Origin: Natranaerovirga hydrolytica
Lineage (GTDB): Bacteria; Bacillota; Clostridia; Lachnospirales; DSM-24629
NCBI RefSeq assembly: GCF_004339095.1
Contig: NZ_SMGQ01000013.1
Coordinates: 1 to 64,000 of the forward strand
DNA length: 64,000 bases
Direction of reading: 5' to 3'
Position numbers and translations under genes: made by a program. The notes below the pieces were generated by a model. The model saw only the letters and a list, made by a program, of their open reading frames with translations, searched no databases and was not told where the DNA came from. Below, in pieces: positions 8,591 to 18,281 of this stretch. Position 1 is the stretch's first letter. Each line of letters opens with the position of its first letter.

Positions 8591-10807
8591 ATGAATAAAT
8601 ACGATTCTTTAAACCCAATGCAAAAAGAAGCAGTTTTACATACAGAAGGACCATTATTAATACTTGCTGGCGCAGGTTCAGGAAAAACAAGAGTATTAAC
8701 CCATAGAATATCTTATTTACTAGAAGAAAAAGGTGTTATGCCTTGGAACATCCTAGCCATAACATTTACCAATAAAGCAGCAAAAGAAATGCGTGAAAGA
8801 GTAGACAACCTTATTGGATTTGGTGGAGAAGAAGTATGGGTCAGTACATTTCACTCAACTTGTGTACGCATTTTAAGGCGTCATATTGATAAAATAGGAT
8901 ACGATAGAAGCTTTACAATATACGATACAGATGATCAAAAAGTCATTATAAGAGACATTATTAAACAGTTGAATTTAGACAAAAAATTATACCCAGAAAG
9001 AAGCATACTCAGTGCCATTTCTTCGGCAAAAAACGAAATGCTATCACCAGAAGCTTTTGAAAAAGAATCAGTAGGTGACTTTAGAAAAGAAGTGATGGCA
9101 AAAGCTTACAAAATTTTTCAAAAGACATTAAAAAAGAATAACGCTCTTGATTTTGATGACCTGATTAATAAAACTGTAGAATTATTTGTATTAAGACCAG
9201 ATGTTTTAGAAGAATACCAAGACCGATTCAGATATATTATGATTGATGAATATCAAGACACGAATAAAGCACAATATGAATGGGTACGTCTGTTATCAAA
9301 AAAATACAGAAACTTATGTGTAGTAGGTGATGACGACCAGTCCATATACAAATTTAGAGGAGCAGATATTCAAAATATCTTAGGATTTGAAAAGGATTTT
9401 ACAGATGCAAAAGTCATTAAATTAGAGCAAAACTATAGATCCACAAAAAAAATTCTTGAAGCAGCCAATGAAGTGATTAGCAATAATTATGGAAGAAAAA
9501 ATAAAACCCTGTGGACAGGCAATGACGAAGGGGAGTTAATTGAAAGTCATAGCGTTTACAACGAAAGAGAAGAAGCAGAATTTGTTGCGAACACCGTTAT
9601 AAAACACATTGAAAATGAAGGAAAAGAATATAGCCATTGTGCCGTATTGTATCGTACCAATGCACAATCACGTGTTTTAGAAGAACAATTTGTTAGTAAA
9701 AATATTCCTTACAAATTAGTGGGTGGTGTAAATTTCTACCAAAGAAAAGAAATTAAAGACGTACTATCATACTTAAAGACCATTAACAACTCACAAGATG
9801 ACCTAGCAACGAAAAGAATCATTAATGTACCAAGACGAGGCATTGGACAAACTTCTATTGATCGAGCAGAAGAATTTGCCATAGAAAACGATATGAATTT
9901 TTACGATGCGATTAAAAATGCAAAAGTTATACCAAGTCTTAAACGTGGTGCAGCCAAGATTGAAGACTTTGTGAAAATGATAGAAACATTTAAAACCAGA
10001 GCGGACCATATAGGCATTGTACAACTGATAGAAGATATATTAAATGTTACAGGATACCGTAAAGAATTAAAATTAGAAAATACACCAGAAGCACAAGCAA
10101 GAATAGAAAATATTGATGAATTAATATCTAAAGCAGCAGAATACGAAAAAAATACTGAAGTGCCAACATTAGGTGATTTCTTAGAAGAAGTCGCATTGGT
10201 AGCAGACATTGATAATATGAATACTAACGCTAATTCGGTAACCCTTATGACCTTGCACAGTGCAAAAGGATTAGAATTTCCAATAGTCTTTTTAACAGGA
10301 ATGGAAGAAGGGTTATTCCCAAGCTATATGTCTTTATCATCTGGATTAGAGGAAGACTTAGAAGAAGAAAGAAGATTGTGTTATGTAGGTATTACAAGAG
10401 CAGAAGAAAAATTGTATTTACTCAGTGCAAAGCAAAGAATGATAAGAGGGCAAACCCAGTATAATTCTGTATCTAGATTTTTAAGAGAGATACCAAAGGA
10501 TCTGTTAAAAGAAGAAAAAGTAGAGCAAACACCTGCTAATAAAGCAGCAACTCAGTCAATGGCTTATAGCAAAAAAAGCAATCAATTTTTTACTAAAAAA
10601 CCATACGAAGGAAAAAAAATCCCTATTTCCAATCAGGCTACCTTGAATTTCCAACAAGGAGACACAGTAAAACACTTGAAATTTGGAACAGGAAAAGTAA
10701 TGGATATAAAACCAGGTGGAGCCGACTATCAAGTAACAGTAAACTTTGATAAAGTGGGTGAAAAGAAATTATTTGCTTCCTTAGCAAAACTAAAAAAAGT
10801 TGAGTAA
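8591..10807 (+). CDS. pcrA: ATP-dependent DNA helicase PcrA (UvrD/Rep family, SF1)
   Basis: A 738-residue 3'-5' DNA helicase of repair, replication restart and plasmid rolling-circle replication; the normal length for PcrA. Visible motifs: Q-motif NPMQKEAV near the start, Walker A AGAGSGKT at 26-33, motif Ia ITFTNKAAKEM, motif II DEYQDT at about 219-224, motif III GDDDQSIYKFRGA, motif IV QNYRST, motif V TLMTLHSAKGLEFP, motif VI YVGITRAEE. The last 55 residues (GDTVKHLKFGTGKV onward) are the Tudor-like domain that contacts RNA polymerase in Gram-positive PcrA. The start after AAAGGAATAGGTGGT is well supported. A ligase gene often follows pcrA but does not here. Confidence 0.97.
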   Translation: MNKYDSLNPMQKEAVLHTEGPLLILAGAGSGKTRVLTHRISYLLEEKGVMPWNILAITFTNKAAKEMRERVDNLIGFGGEEVWVSTFHSTCVRILRRHIDKIGYDRSFTIYDTDDQKVIIRDIIKQLNLDKKLYPERSILSAISSAKNEMLSPEAFEKESVGDFRKEVMAKAYKIFQKTLKKNNALDFDDLINKTVELFVLRPDVLEEYQDRFRYIMIDEYQDTNKAQYEWVRLLSKKYRNLCVVGDDDQSIYKFRGADIQNILGFEKDFTDAKVIKLEQNYRSTKKILEAANEVISNNYGRKNKTLWTGNDEGELIESHSVYNEREEAEFVANTVIKHIENEGKEYSHCAVLYRTNAQSRVLEEQFVSKNIPYKLVGGVNFYQRKEIKDVLSYLKTINNSQDDLATKRIINVPRRGIGQTSIDRAEEFAIENDMNFYDAIKNAKVIPSLKRGAAKIEDFVKMIETFKTRADHIGIVQLIEDILNVTGYRKELKLENTPEAQARIENIDELISKAAEYEKNTEVPTLGDFLEEVALVADIDNMNTNANSVTLMTLHSAKGLEFPIVFLTGMEEGLFPSYMSLSSGLEEDLEEERRLCYVGITRAEEKLYLLSAKQRMIRGQTQYNSVSRFLREIPKDLLKEEKVEQTPANKAATQSMAYSKKSNQFFTKKPYEGKKIPISNQATLNFQQGDTVKHLKFGTGKVMDIKPGGADYQVTVNFDKVGEKKLFASLAKLKKVE

Positions 10808-10871
10808 TTTCTTGAAAAATTGTATATAATATGGTCATTGCTATTAATTAATGTTATAATGGAATTAGTTA

Positions 10872-10906
10872 CTAAAATATGGTAAGTACTATTTTAGATA
10901 TTTTTT
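10872..10906 (+). terminator. Weak A+T-rich hairpin followed by T-run
   Basis: CTAAAATA at 10872-10879 pairs with TATTTTAG at 10890-10897, then ATATTTTTT. It may end pcrA transcripts, but the stem is all A/T and it lies close to the next ribosome binding site. Confidence 0.3.
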
Positions 10907-10923
10907 GAAAGGGTGTGTAGCTT

Positions 10924-11250
10924 ATGTTTAAAAACAGAGAAGACTTTTTAAGTATGAATCAATTTAACGATTTCTTAAGCAAATTTAGTAGAAATCAAGA
11001 AGCTGAAAAAAGAAATAAGATATTTATGTGGATTGGAATTAGTATTACTGCAGTGGCAGTTATAGCAGGAATTGCTTACGCAGTTTATAGATACTTAAAT
11101 CCTACTTATTTAGAAGACTTTGATGAAGATTTTGATTTGGACTATGATGATGACGACTTTGAAGATTTAGATTATGATGATACTCAAGCTTTACAAGAAC
11201 TGACAGAAGAAATCGAAGAAACAATGATGGAAAATGAAATAAAAGAATAG
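10924..11250 (+). CDS. Small single-pass membrane protein with acidic tail
   Basis: A 108-residue protein after GAAAGGGTG. Residues 1-35 are polar and charged. Residues 36-57 form one transmembrane helix, followed by YRYLNP and then a tail very rich in Asp and Glu (DEDFDLDYDDDDFEDLDYDD). The positive-side rule puts the N-terminus in the cytoplasm and the acidic tail outside, although a cytoplasmic tail cannot be excluded. A strong terminator follows at once, so it is a single gene or the end of a pcrA unit. No family recognised. Confidence 0.75.
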   Translation: MFKNREDFLSMNQFNDFLSKFSRNQEAEKRNKIFMWIGISITAVAVIAGIAYAVYRYLNPTYLEDFDEDFDLDYDDDDFEDLDYDDTQALQELTEEIEETMMENEIKE

Positions 11251-11258
11251 TATATACA

Positions 11259-11293
11259 TTAGCGGAGAATAAAATCTCCGCTAATAATTTGCC
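11259..11293 (+). terminator. Rho-independent terminator
   Basis: TTAGCGGAGA at 11259-11268 pairs perfectly with TCTCCGCTAA at 11275-11284 around a 6-base loop, followed by TAATAATTT. It ends the small acidic membrane protein gene. Confidence 0.8.
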
Positions 11294-11328
11294 AAGAAAC
11301 AAGTGAATAAAGAATAATCAAGGAGTAC

Positions 11329-12690
11329 ATGATGAAGAAAAAAGAAATTTATGAAGGATTAATTGAAAAAACAACATTCCCTAACAAAGGTATTATTAAA
11401 ATAGATGAACATAAAGTGACCGTCAAACAAGGCATTAAAGGTCAAAAAGTAAAATTACAAATCACAAAAGCAAAAAGAGGTAAGTTTGAAGGTAGAATCT
11501 TAGAGGTATTAGAACAATCCGATGTGGAAAACAGAGTGGCTCCTTGTGATCACTTTGGTCCTTGTGGGGGCTGTTTTTATCAAACCCTAACCTATGATCA
11601 TCAACTAGAAGTTAAAAAAAATCAAGTACTGGACTTACTCAATGATCTAGACATTGACTATGAATTTGAAGGCATTGAAGGTAGCCCAAGTGAATGGTGT
11701 TATCGAAACAAAATGGAATATTCATTTGGAGACGAGTATAAAGAAGGTCCTTTGGCTTTAGGCTTACATAAAAAAGCTAGCTTATACGATATAGTCACAA
11801 CAACACAATGTAAAATTGTGGATAACGATTTCAATAAAGTCTTACAATGTGTATTAAATTACTTTTCAACACAAAACATCCCATATTATAGAAAAAGAGA
11901 TCATATAGGGTATTTAAGAAATTTAGTGGTACGAAAAGGTATCAAGCCTCAAGAGTTATTAATTAATCTAGTAACCAGCAGTCAATTGGATTTGGATTTA
12001 ACAGAATTGATAGAAGCACTCACATCATTAGAATTAGAAGGAAAAATTGCAGGGATATTACACACCTTTAATGATAATTTGGCAGATACGGTTCAAAATG
12101 ATAGAATGAGTGTATTATATGGACAAGAACATTTTTATGAAGAAGTATTAGGGCTAAAATTTAGAATCTCACCTTTCTCATTTTTTCAAACCAATTCATT
12201 AGGTGCAGAAGTTTTGTATTCTATTGTGAGAGATTATGTTGGAGAAACAAAAGACAAAGTGATCTTTGACTTATACAGTGGTACTGGAACCATTGCTCAA
12301 ATATTAGCACCAGTAGCCAACAAAGTAGTGGGCGTAGAGATTGTAGAAGAGGCAGTGGAAGCAGCTAAAGAAAATGCTAAGTTAAATCATTTGAATAACT
12401 GTGAGTTTATAGCAGGAGATGTCTTAAAAGTCATAGATGAATTAAAGGATAAGCCAGATGTCATTGTTTTAGACCCACCTAGAGATGGTATCCACCCAAA
12501 AGCATTAAAGAAGATTATAGAATTTGGTGTAGACCAGATTGTATACGTATCTTGCAAGCCTACATCACTTGTCCGGGATTTGGAAGTTTTTATTGAAAGT
12601 GGGTATGAGGTGAAGAAGGTACGGTGTGTGGATATGTTTCCTCAGACGGTGCATGTGGAGACTATAGTAGCACTATACAAAAAAGACTAA
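11329..12690 (+). CDS. rlmD: 23S rRNA (uracil-5-)-methyltransferase, RlmD/RlmCD (RumA) family
   Basis: A 453-residue SAM-dependent enzyme that makes 5-methyluridine in 23S rRNA. An N-terminal TRAM domain covers about 8-65. Iron-sulfur ligands are Cys73, Cys79 and Cys82 (CDHFGPCGGC) plus a later Cys in TTQCKIVD. The methyltransferase domain has the SAM motif FDLYSGTGTIAQ, the DPPRDGIHP motif, and the catalytic Cys in VSCKPTSL near residue 408. Firmicute members may modify one or two sites (RlmCD), and the sequence does not decide which. ATG 11329 or 11332 both suit the AAGGAG. The gene stands alone between a terminator and a non-coding stretch. Confidence 0.93.
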   Translation: MMKKKEIYEGLIEKTTFPNKGIIKIDEHKVTVKQGIKGQKVKLQITKAKRGKFEGRILEVLEQSDVENRVAPCDHFGPCGGCFYQTLTYDHQLEVKKNQVLDLLNDLDIDYEFEGIEGSPSEWCYRNKMEYSFGDEYKEGPLALGLHKKASLYDIVTTTQCKIVDNDFNKVLQCVLNYFSTQNIPYYRKRDHIGYLRNLVVRKGIKPQELLINLVTSSQLDLDLTELIEALTSLELEGKIAGILHTFNDNLADTVQNDRMSVLYGQEHFYEEVLGLKFRISPFSFFQTNSLGAEVLYSIVRDYVGETKDKVIFDLYSGTGTIAQILAPVANKVVGVEIVEEAVEAAKENAKLNHLNNCEFIAGDVLKVIDELKDKPDVIVLDPPRDGIHPKALKKIIEFGVDQIVYVSCKPTSLVRDLEVFIESGYEVKKVRCVDMFPQTVHVETIVALYKKD

Positions 12691-12844
12691 TCATATTTGC
12701 CCATATACCGCTAAAAACCAAGCTTTTCATGTTTAAGACCGATATTTCAAATTATCGCAATAAGGAACTGAAAGATGAGATTGTCGTAAGGCTAGGCTTT
12801 TGGATGTAAAATGTAGGGATATAAGAAACTGAATAATAAATGTG

Positions 12845-12877
12845 AATCCACTGGTGAGATATCGGTGGATTTTTCTT
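12845..12877 (+). terminator. Probable terminator downstream of the rRNA methylase gene
   Basis: AATCCAC at 12845-12851 pairs with GTGGATT at 12865-12871 around a 13-base loop, followed by TTTTCTTT. The 12691-12840 stretch before it shows no convincing gene. Confidence 0.55.
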
Positions 12878-12907
12878 TGGTATTATTTTCACAGTATCGT
12901 ATGAATA

Positions 12908-12928
12908 TGTTATAGCATTTGTTATAAT
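12908..12928 (+). promoter_or_regulatory. -10 box with two direct TGTTATA repeats, possible XRE operator
   Basis: TGTTATA occurs at 12908-12914 and again at 12920-12926, 12 bases apart, and the second overlaps a consensus -10 TATAAT at 12923-12928. A good -35 is not visible. The spacing of about one helical turn next to an XRE regulator suggests an autoregulatory operator; this is an inference. Confidence 0.35.
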
Positions 12929-12956
12929 ATAAAATGAAGAGCTGGAGGTGTCTATA

Positions 12957-13178
12957 GTGGAATTTGCTCAAAGGGTTAAAGAGATTAGAAGTAAACTGAA
13001 TATGAGTCAAGAACAACTGGCAAGGGAGCTCAACATTAGCTTTGCCACGGTAAACCGCTGGGAGAATGGTAAGAACATTCCCAATAGAATGGCGAAAAAA
13101 GCACTTTATGATTTTTGTAAAACAAAGGAATTAGAAGAAAAAATGATTAAGCATTTATTGGATTATCAAAATAGATGA
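12957..13178 (+). CDS. XRE-family helix-turn-helix regulator
   Basis: A 73-residue single-domain DNA-binding protein. The GTG at 12957 is chosen because GGAGG at 12944-12948 is 8 bases upstream; the GTG at 12948 overlaps that site. The Cro/CI-type helix-turn-helix is clear: LNMSQEQLARELNISFATVNRWENGKN, the typical SQxxLAxxL...S...V..WE pattern. It ends 22 bases before hsdM on the same strand and is likely the operon's own regulator, comparable to the C proteins of restriction systems, which delay nuclease expression. That role is inferred from position. Confidence 0.85.
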   Translation: MEFAQRVKEIRSKLNMSQEQLARELNISFATVNRWENGKNIPNRMAKKALYDFCKTKELEEKMIKHLLDYQNR

Positions 13179-13200
13179 AAGACTTATTGGAGGAATAACA

Positions 13201-14652
13201 ATGATTACTGGTGAATTAAGAAGCAAGGTAGATAAAATATGGGAGATTTTTTGGACCGGTGGGATTACCAATCCGCTTTCTGTTATTGAGCAGTTTACTT
13301 ACCTTTTGTTTATAAAGGGACTGGATGAAAAGCAAACAGACTTAGAAAGAAATGCTGAATTTCTAGGTATTGAAGTGGATAAAATGTTCAGCGACGAACA
13401 GCAAAATTTAAGATGGCAAAACTTTAAACAACTGAGTGCTACTGAAATGTATGATACGGTTTCAAAAAAAGTTTTTCCTTTTATTAAAAGCATGCATGGT
13501 GATAAAAATTCACCCTTCACAAGATATATGGACGACGCTATTTTTATGATTCCAACTCCTCAAATGCTTGAGAAAATTGTGACCAATATTGATGGGCTAC
13601 CTTTAACCGATGGGGATACCAAAGGTGATTTGTACGAGTACTTGCTTTCTAAAGTAGCAACAGCAGGAACCAACGGGCAATTTAGAACCCCAAGGCATAT
13701 TATCAAAATGATGGTGGAGCTTATGCAGCCAACGCCAACAGATATTATTGTTGATCCAGCAGCTGGTTCAGCGGGATTCTTAGTTGAGGCTGGAGAATAC
13801 CTAAAAAGAAATAATGAGGATTTGTTTGCCGTTAAAGAGTTAAAAGACCATTATAACAATGACATGTTTTATGGAAACGATATGGACAGGACCATGCTAC
13901 GTATTGGTGCCATGAATATGATGCTTCATGGTGTGGAAAAACCTAATATTGAATACAGAGACTCCTTGTCTGAAAAAAACATTGATGATGAAAAATATAC
14001 ATTAGTCCTTGCCAATCCTCCATTTAAAGGCTCATTAGATCATGAAAGTGTGGCAGCTGGCTTGCTTAAAATTACTAAGACAAAGAAAACAGAACTACTT
14101 TTCTTAGCATTATTCCTTAGAACCCTTAAAAAAGGTGGGAGCTGTGCGTCTATTGTGCCAGATGGTGTCCTTTTTGGAAGTTCAACAGCCCATAAATCCA
14201 TCCGAAAAGAAATTGTTGAAAACCATCATTTGCACGGTATTATTTCTATGCCTAGTGGCGTATTTAAGCCTTATGCTGGGGTTTCCACTGCCATTATGAT
14301 CTTTACTAAGACTGGCGCTGGTGGTACAGATCATGTGTGGTTCTATGATATGCAGGCTGATGGCTATTCTCTGGATGATAAGCGTCAACCGGTAAATGCC
14401 AATGATATTCCTGATATCATTAGCCGCTACCATAATCTTGAAAATGAAAAGGATAGAAAGCGTACAGAGAAGTCTTTCTTTGTCCCTAAAGAAGAAATCG
14501 TAAAGAATGATTATGACCTTTCAATCAATAGATATAAAGAAATTGAATACGCTGAAGTGGAATATGAAGCACCAAAGGTGATTATTCAAAGAATCAAAGA
14601 ACTGGAACAACAGATTCTTGATGGTCTTAGTGACATTGAGAGGATGGTGTAG
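13201..14652 (+). CDS. hsdM: Type I restriction-modification system, DNA methyltransferase subunit HsdM
   Basis: A 483-residue N6-adenine methyltransferase that joins HsdS to methylate the host's own sites and is required for restriction by HsdR. Residues 1-130 are the HsdM N-terminal helical domain. The SAM-binding motif DPAAGSAGF lies near 186, and the catalytic NPPF near 271. The length is normal for the family, and the C-terminal part (KEIEYAEVEYEAP) matches the region that contacts HsdS. GGAGG lies 8 bases before the ATG. hsdS begins two bases after its stop, so the two are translationally coupled. Confidence 0.96.
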   Translation: MITGELRSKVDKIWEIFWTGGITNPLSVIEQFTYLLFIKGLDEKQTDLERNAEFLGIEVDKMFSDEQQNLRWQNFKQLSATEMYDTVSKKVFPFIKSMHGDKNSPFTRYMDDAIFMIPTPQMLEKIVTNIDGLPLTDGDTKGDLYEYLLSKVATAGTNGQFRTPRHIIKMMVELMQPTPTDIIVDPAAGSAGFLVEAGEYLKRNNEDLFAVKELKDHYNNDMFYGNDMDRTMLRIGAMNMMLHGVEKPNIEYRDSLSEKNIDDEKYTLVLANPPFKGSLDHESVAAGLLKITKTKKTELLFLALFLRTLKKGGSCASIVPDGVLFGSSTAHKSIRKEIVENHHLHGIISMPSGVFKPYAGVSTAIMIFTKTGAGGTDHVWFYDMQADGYSLDDKRQPVNANDIPDIISRYHNLENEKDRKRTEKSFFVPKEEIVKNDYDLSINRYKEIEYAEVEYEAPKVIIQRIKELEQQILDGLSDIERMV

Positions 14653-14653
14653 G

Positions 14654-15763
14654 ATGGAAAGAATGATTAAAATTAAAGACGCTTTTGTATTTCTAAGAAA
14701 ATCTAAAATTAAGGCTGGAGATGGTCTTGTAGCTGGTAAATATCCTTTTTACACTTCAAGTTCTGTTCTTAGTAAATATTTGGATTCATATGAAATTGAA
14801 GAAGAATCACTTATCTTTGGAACTGGTGGTAGTGCTAGTGTGCATCATTCGCATGGTAAATTTTCTTCGTCTACAGACTGTTTTGTAGTACAAAGCAATA
14901 ATAAATATGAAATTAATTTAAGGTATGTGTATCTTTTTTTAAGTGGAAATATTCATATATTAGAGAATGGGTTTAAAGGAGCAGGATTAAAACATATTTC
15001 TAAAAAGTACTTAGAAGATGTTGAAATCCCACTCCCTCCAATCGAAACCCAAAAGAAAATCGTTGAAGTTTTGGACAAGGCTCAGGGGCTTATTGATGCA
15101 AGAAAAGAGCAAATCAGGCTGATGGATGAGTTGATTCAGTCGGTGTTTTATGAGATGTTTGGTGATCCGGTGACGAACCCGAAGGGGTGGGAACAGATGA
15201 AACTGAAAAAAAGTTGCAATGTTATCACTGGAAATACACCAAGCAGGAAGGAACCAGATAATTATGGTGATTATATTGAATGGATAAAATCTGATAATAT
15301 TAATACACCTTATACTTTCTTGACTAGAGCTGAAGAATATTTATCAGAAAAAGGTCTTGAAAAAGGTCGATTTACTGAAGCTAATTCAATATTAATGACT
15401 TGTATAGCAGGGAGCTTAAGTTGTATTGGAAACGTTGCAATTGCAGACAGAAGAGTAGCATTCAATCAACAGATTAATGCTATTGTGCCATTGAAATATG
15501 AAAAAATGTTCCTTTATGTTATATTTCTTTTAACGAAAAGCTACATACAGAATGCTTCAAGTAATTCAATGAAGGGGATGATTAGTAAAGGTAAGTTGCA
15601 AGAACTGCAATTTATCGTGCCTGATAGAACGTTACAAGAATTGTTTGAAGTGAAAGCACTCAAGCTTGAAGAACAAAAGGAGTTATTAAAACAATCTTTA
15701 AACGAACTAGAATTAAACTATTATAGCTTGGTAAAAAATGCATTTAATGGAGAGCTATTTTAG
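14654..15763 (+). CDS. hsdS: Type I restriction-modification system, specificity subunit HsdS
   Basis: A 369-residue protein that reads the DNA target. The start is the ATG at 14654, just after the hsdM stop, because the AGGATGGTGT around that stop can serve as binding site; a longer frame from 14618 would overlap hsdM. There are two target-recognition domains (about 1-140 and 180-340), each followed by a conserved helical spacer. The first spacer is LPPIETQKKIVEVLDKAQGL, with DELIQSVFYEMFGDP after it. The two domains are unlike each other, so a bipartite asymmetric target is expected. The exact sequence recognised cannot be read from the gene. Confidence 0.93.
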   Translation: MERMIKIKDAFVFLRKSKIKAGDGLVAGKYPFYTSSSVLSKYLDSYEIEEESLIFGTGGSASVHHSHGKFSSSTDCFVVQSNNKYEINLRYVYLFLSGNIHILENGFKGAGLKHISKKYLEDVEIPLPPIETQKKIVEVLDKAQGLIDARKEQIRLMDELIQSVFYEMFGDPVTNPKGWEQMKLKKSCNVITGNTPSRKEPDNYGDYIEWIKSDNINTPYTFLTRAEEYLSEKGLEKGRFTEANSILMTCIAGSLSCIGNVAIADRRVAFNQQINAIVPLKYEKMFLYVIFLLTKSYIQNASSNSMKGMISKGKLQELQFIVPDRTLQELFEVKALKLEEQKELLKQSLNELELNYYSLVKNAFNGELF

Positions 15764-15778
15764 GAAAAAAGAGGTGGA

Positions 15779-17320
15779 GTGATGAGACTAAAAAAAATAA
15801 AATTACTGAGTGATTATAAGCTTTTCAAACAAGATCAAGAGTTTGTTTTTGGCGATGACTCAACCCTTGGAATAGTCGGTATAAATGGTAGTGGTAAATC
15901 AATTCTTCTTGAACTGATATCCAAAATGTTTGTTGATGCCAGTAATCAAATAACTCAGGGGAATTTTTCAAGTGACATAAGTTATGAAGCTATTTATTCA
16001 TTACAGAAAGATCATATGATTGAAAGCGTTCTAATAGGAATAGGTGGTGAATGGGAAACTACTGATCATGTGTTGATTAAGTTAGAAAATAAATTTCAGA
16101 AGTTTAAAATGATTATTTCAAATGGAAACAATGAGTTTGAAATAGAAAATATTAACATGCATTATGTATTCTTTCCCAGAAAGATAGTGGTTTACTCATC
16201 GGGTCATAATGAAGGGGTCAGTGATGAAATCATTAACTATAAATTTTATTCTTTGGCAGAAAAATACAGTCAGAAATTTAAGAGGAATAATTATGGTGAG
16301 GTTATTAATAAGGGGATACTCGATCGCTATAATGAACTATTTTATTACTTTGATGATACGATAAGTAAATTAGCCATCCTTACATCATTTATTTTTGAGT
16401 CTGGAAATCAAGCAATACTATCAGAGTTTTTTGAGAAGGCGTTAGTGACTTCGTTTAAGATAAGACTGGATAAGAAAGATATATATGATGAAGATATTTA
16501 CTTTGATGAGAAGGCATCATATCTATTAAATGAAATTATGAGCTATGCAAATACAGTTCATGTAAATGAAAACGGATTTGAATATTATGAGTTTCATGCA
16601 CCAGATAATAGAGACCGGGAACAAATGTCTTTATTAGCCTTTTTTGAAGGACTGCAAAGGCTATATGACTATAATATTTATAAGATTAAGAAAAGAACTC
16701 GAAACAGAATTATATACGGGAATGAAAAAAACAAGAAATCTTTAGTCGATTGGAATATTGCAAATAATAGAGTGTTTGAACTACTTGAAATGACCTTCAA
16801 AACAGAAAAAGGTTCTGAACTGGAATTGAGAAATTTTTCTGATGGGGAGTACCAAGTGCTACAATTGATTAGCATACTCAATATCTTTTACGGAAGTAAT
16901 ATTTTGTTTTTATTAGATGAACCAGAGACACATTTTAATCCAAGTTGGAAGTCTTTGTTTGTTTCTAAAGTAAAGTCAATGCTTAATCCGATGTCACAAG
17001 TTGTATTTTCATCTCATAATCCAGAAGTAATAACAGACTTAAGAAAAGCAAGTGTTGTTAGCATGAAACGAGGCTTGCAAAATGGATTGCAAATTGAGAC
17101 TTTTGGTGCAAATCCAAACATGATTAGCGCTAATTTATTTGACAAGAGAAACACTGTGGCAGAACTGGCTAAAAAGGAAATAAATATATTTAGGAACAAA
17201 ATTAATCAAGCTACTAGTCATCAAGAATTAGAGGAACTTAAAGGTGAAATTGAATATACGCTAGGTGATTCATCAGAACGTTTGATGCTGATGATTGAGA
17301 TTCAAAAGAGGATGATGTAA
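15779..17320 (+). CDS. AAA/ABC-type ATPase (PtuA/OLD-like), nested in the type I operon
   Basis: A 513-residue ATPase; GTG 15779 or ATG 15782 both follow GAGGTGG. Walker A GINGSGKS lies at 34-41. A long, poorly conserved middle (about 60-330) is followed by FSDGEYQVLQL, an ABC-signature-like stretch, Walker B LLDEPETHFNP near 376-386, and an H-loop FSSHNPEV. This is the layout of SMC/OLD-type defence ATPases such as PtuA of Septu. No TOPRIM domain is seen, so it is not a full OLD nuclease. It is followed without a gap by an HNH nuclease gene, the order found in Septu. The base composition is A+T-richer than hsdM and hsdR, which suggests later insertion. Confidence 0.85.
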   Translation: MMRLKKIKLLSDYKLFKQDQEFVFGDDSTLGIVGINGSGKSILLELISKMFVDASNQITQGNFSSDISYEAIYSLQKDHMIESVLIGIGGEWETTDHVLIKLENKFQKFKMIISNGNNEFEIENINMHYVFFPRKIVVYSSGHNEGVSDEIINYKFYSLAEKYSQKFKRNNYGEVINKGILDRYNELFYYFDDTISKLAILTSFIFESGNQAILSEFFEKALVTSFKIRLDKKDIYDEDIYFDEKASYLLNEIMSYANTVHVNENGFEYYEFHAPDNRDREQMSLLAFFEGLQRLYDYNIYKIKKRTRNRIIYGNEKNKKSLVDWNIANNRVFELLEMTFKTEKGSELELRNFSDGEYQVLQLISILNIFYGSNILFLLDEPETHFNPSWKSLFVSKVKSMLNPMSQVVFSSHNPEVITDLRKASVVSMKRGLQNGLQIETFGANPNMISANLFDKRNTVAELAKKEINIFRNKINQATSHQELEELKGEIEYTLGDSSERLMLMIEIQKRMM

Positions 17321-18262
17321 ATGTGGTACTTTTATAATGAATTTGAAAATGAAGAATTAGAGAGCCTTATAAACCAAATCAATAGTGTATTCACCAATAT
17401 TTTCTCAGCTGTAGTATTTGAGTATCCAAACTGGATGAGTAGGATTAAACTCAAAAGTGATTTTGAAGAGTTTAAAGGTAAGTTTGAGTTAAGTCAGCCA
17501 GAGGAAAAAGAAAAGTTAGCTGATGCATTCAGTAAGAATATTCAAGTTGAAAATGTATGTAATATGACTGTTGATCCAGTTTCTTATGAGGATTTACTTA
17601 ATGGCTCAAGCGAAGAATTTGTAAGATGTATAAGTGCTTTAAAAACGATACAGGGTTATTTATATGATAATTTATTGAAACTAAAGGGCCTTGTTGAAGA
17701 AGTAGGAACGCTCAAGAATTATTATGAAAAGTTTTATGATGAGTCAATAGAATATGTTTGTCCATTTTGTGGAATAGGACCTATGCTAACGTCAAAAGAC
17801 CAATTTAGAGAGGCTTTTGATCATTATTTACCACGATCGAAATATCCTTTTGTTTCATTGCTGAGGAAGAACCTTTTTCCTATTTGCCATACGTGTAATT
17901 CTACATATAAAGGTGACAAGAATCCTAGAGATCATGGTAAAGTTTTCTATCCATTTATGAGAGACGATAATGATTGTGAACCTGTTTTTACTATTAGAAC
18001 AGGTGTAATCGAAAACCTTGAAATTGCTAGCCAGCATTTTCAAGGTGAGATAGAGACTTGGAATGAAGTGTTTGCAATTAAAGATCGGATAAAAAATTTT
18101 GCTGAAGTAAATCTTAGTGGATGGATGTCAAATGTTTCTGAAGCTGTTGGTATTTACAATATTGATTTAGAAACAGCAAAAAATGCTGAAATAGAAAGAT
18201 GTAAATCAAATAAAATGCAAGATCATAAATTTATAAAAAAAGCTGTTTTAGAAGCATTATAG
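17321..18262 (+). CDS. HNH endonuclease (PtuB-like), partner of the upstream ATPase
   Basis: A 313-residue protein whose ATG immediately follows the ATPase stop codon, so the pair is coupled. The N-terminal 140 residues are helical. Then comes a zinc-type HNH core: CPFCG near 147-151, FDHYLPRSKYPF with the first metal-binding His near 168, NLFPICHTCNSTYKGDKNPRDHG with the second Cys pair. The FDHYLP...NL.P.C..CN..K pattern is typical of nucleases in phage-defence loci. In Septu, the ATPase and HNH proteins act together as a nuclease complex. A similar role here is inferred from gene order and motifs, not from close similarity to a known PtuB. Confidence 0.85.
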   Translation: MWYFYNEFENEELESLINQINSVFTNIFSAVVFEYPNWMSRIKLKSDFEEFKGKFELSQPEEKEKLADAFSKNIQVENVCNMTVDPVSYEDLLNGSSEEFVRCISALKTIQGYLYDNLLKLKGLVEEVGTLKNYYEKFYDESIEYVCPFCGIGPMLTSKDQFREAFDHYLPRSKYPFVSLLRKNLFPICHTCNSTYKGDKNPRDHGKVFYPFMRDDNDCEPVFTIRTGVIENLEIASQHFQGEIETWNEVFAIKDRIKNFAEVNLSGWMSNVSEAVGIYNIDLETAKNAEIERCKSNKMQDHKFIKKAVLEAL

Positions 18263-18281
18263 ATTATAAAGGAGGCATACC

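Noticed and set aside
12624-12809. 61-residue frame overlapping the end of rlmD
   Set aside because: Most of it lies within rlmD in another frame and it has no binding site or recognisable sequence.
15779-18262. Retron or OLD (Gabija-like) system
   Set aside because: No reverse transcriptase or structured RNA is visible, and the ATPase has no TOPRIM domain; the partner is HNH and not UvrD-like.
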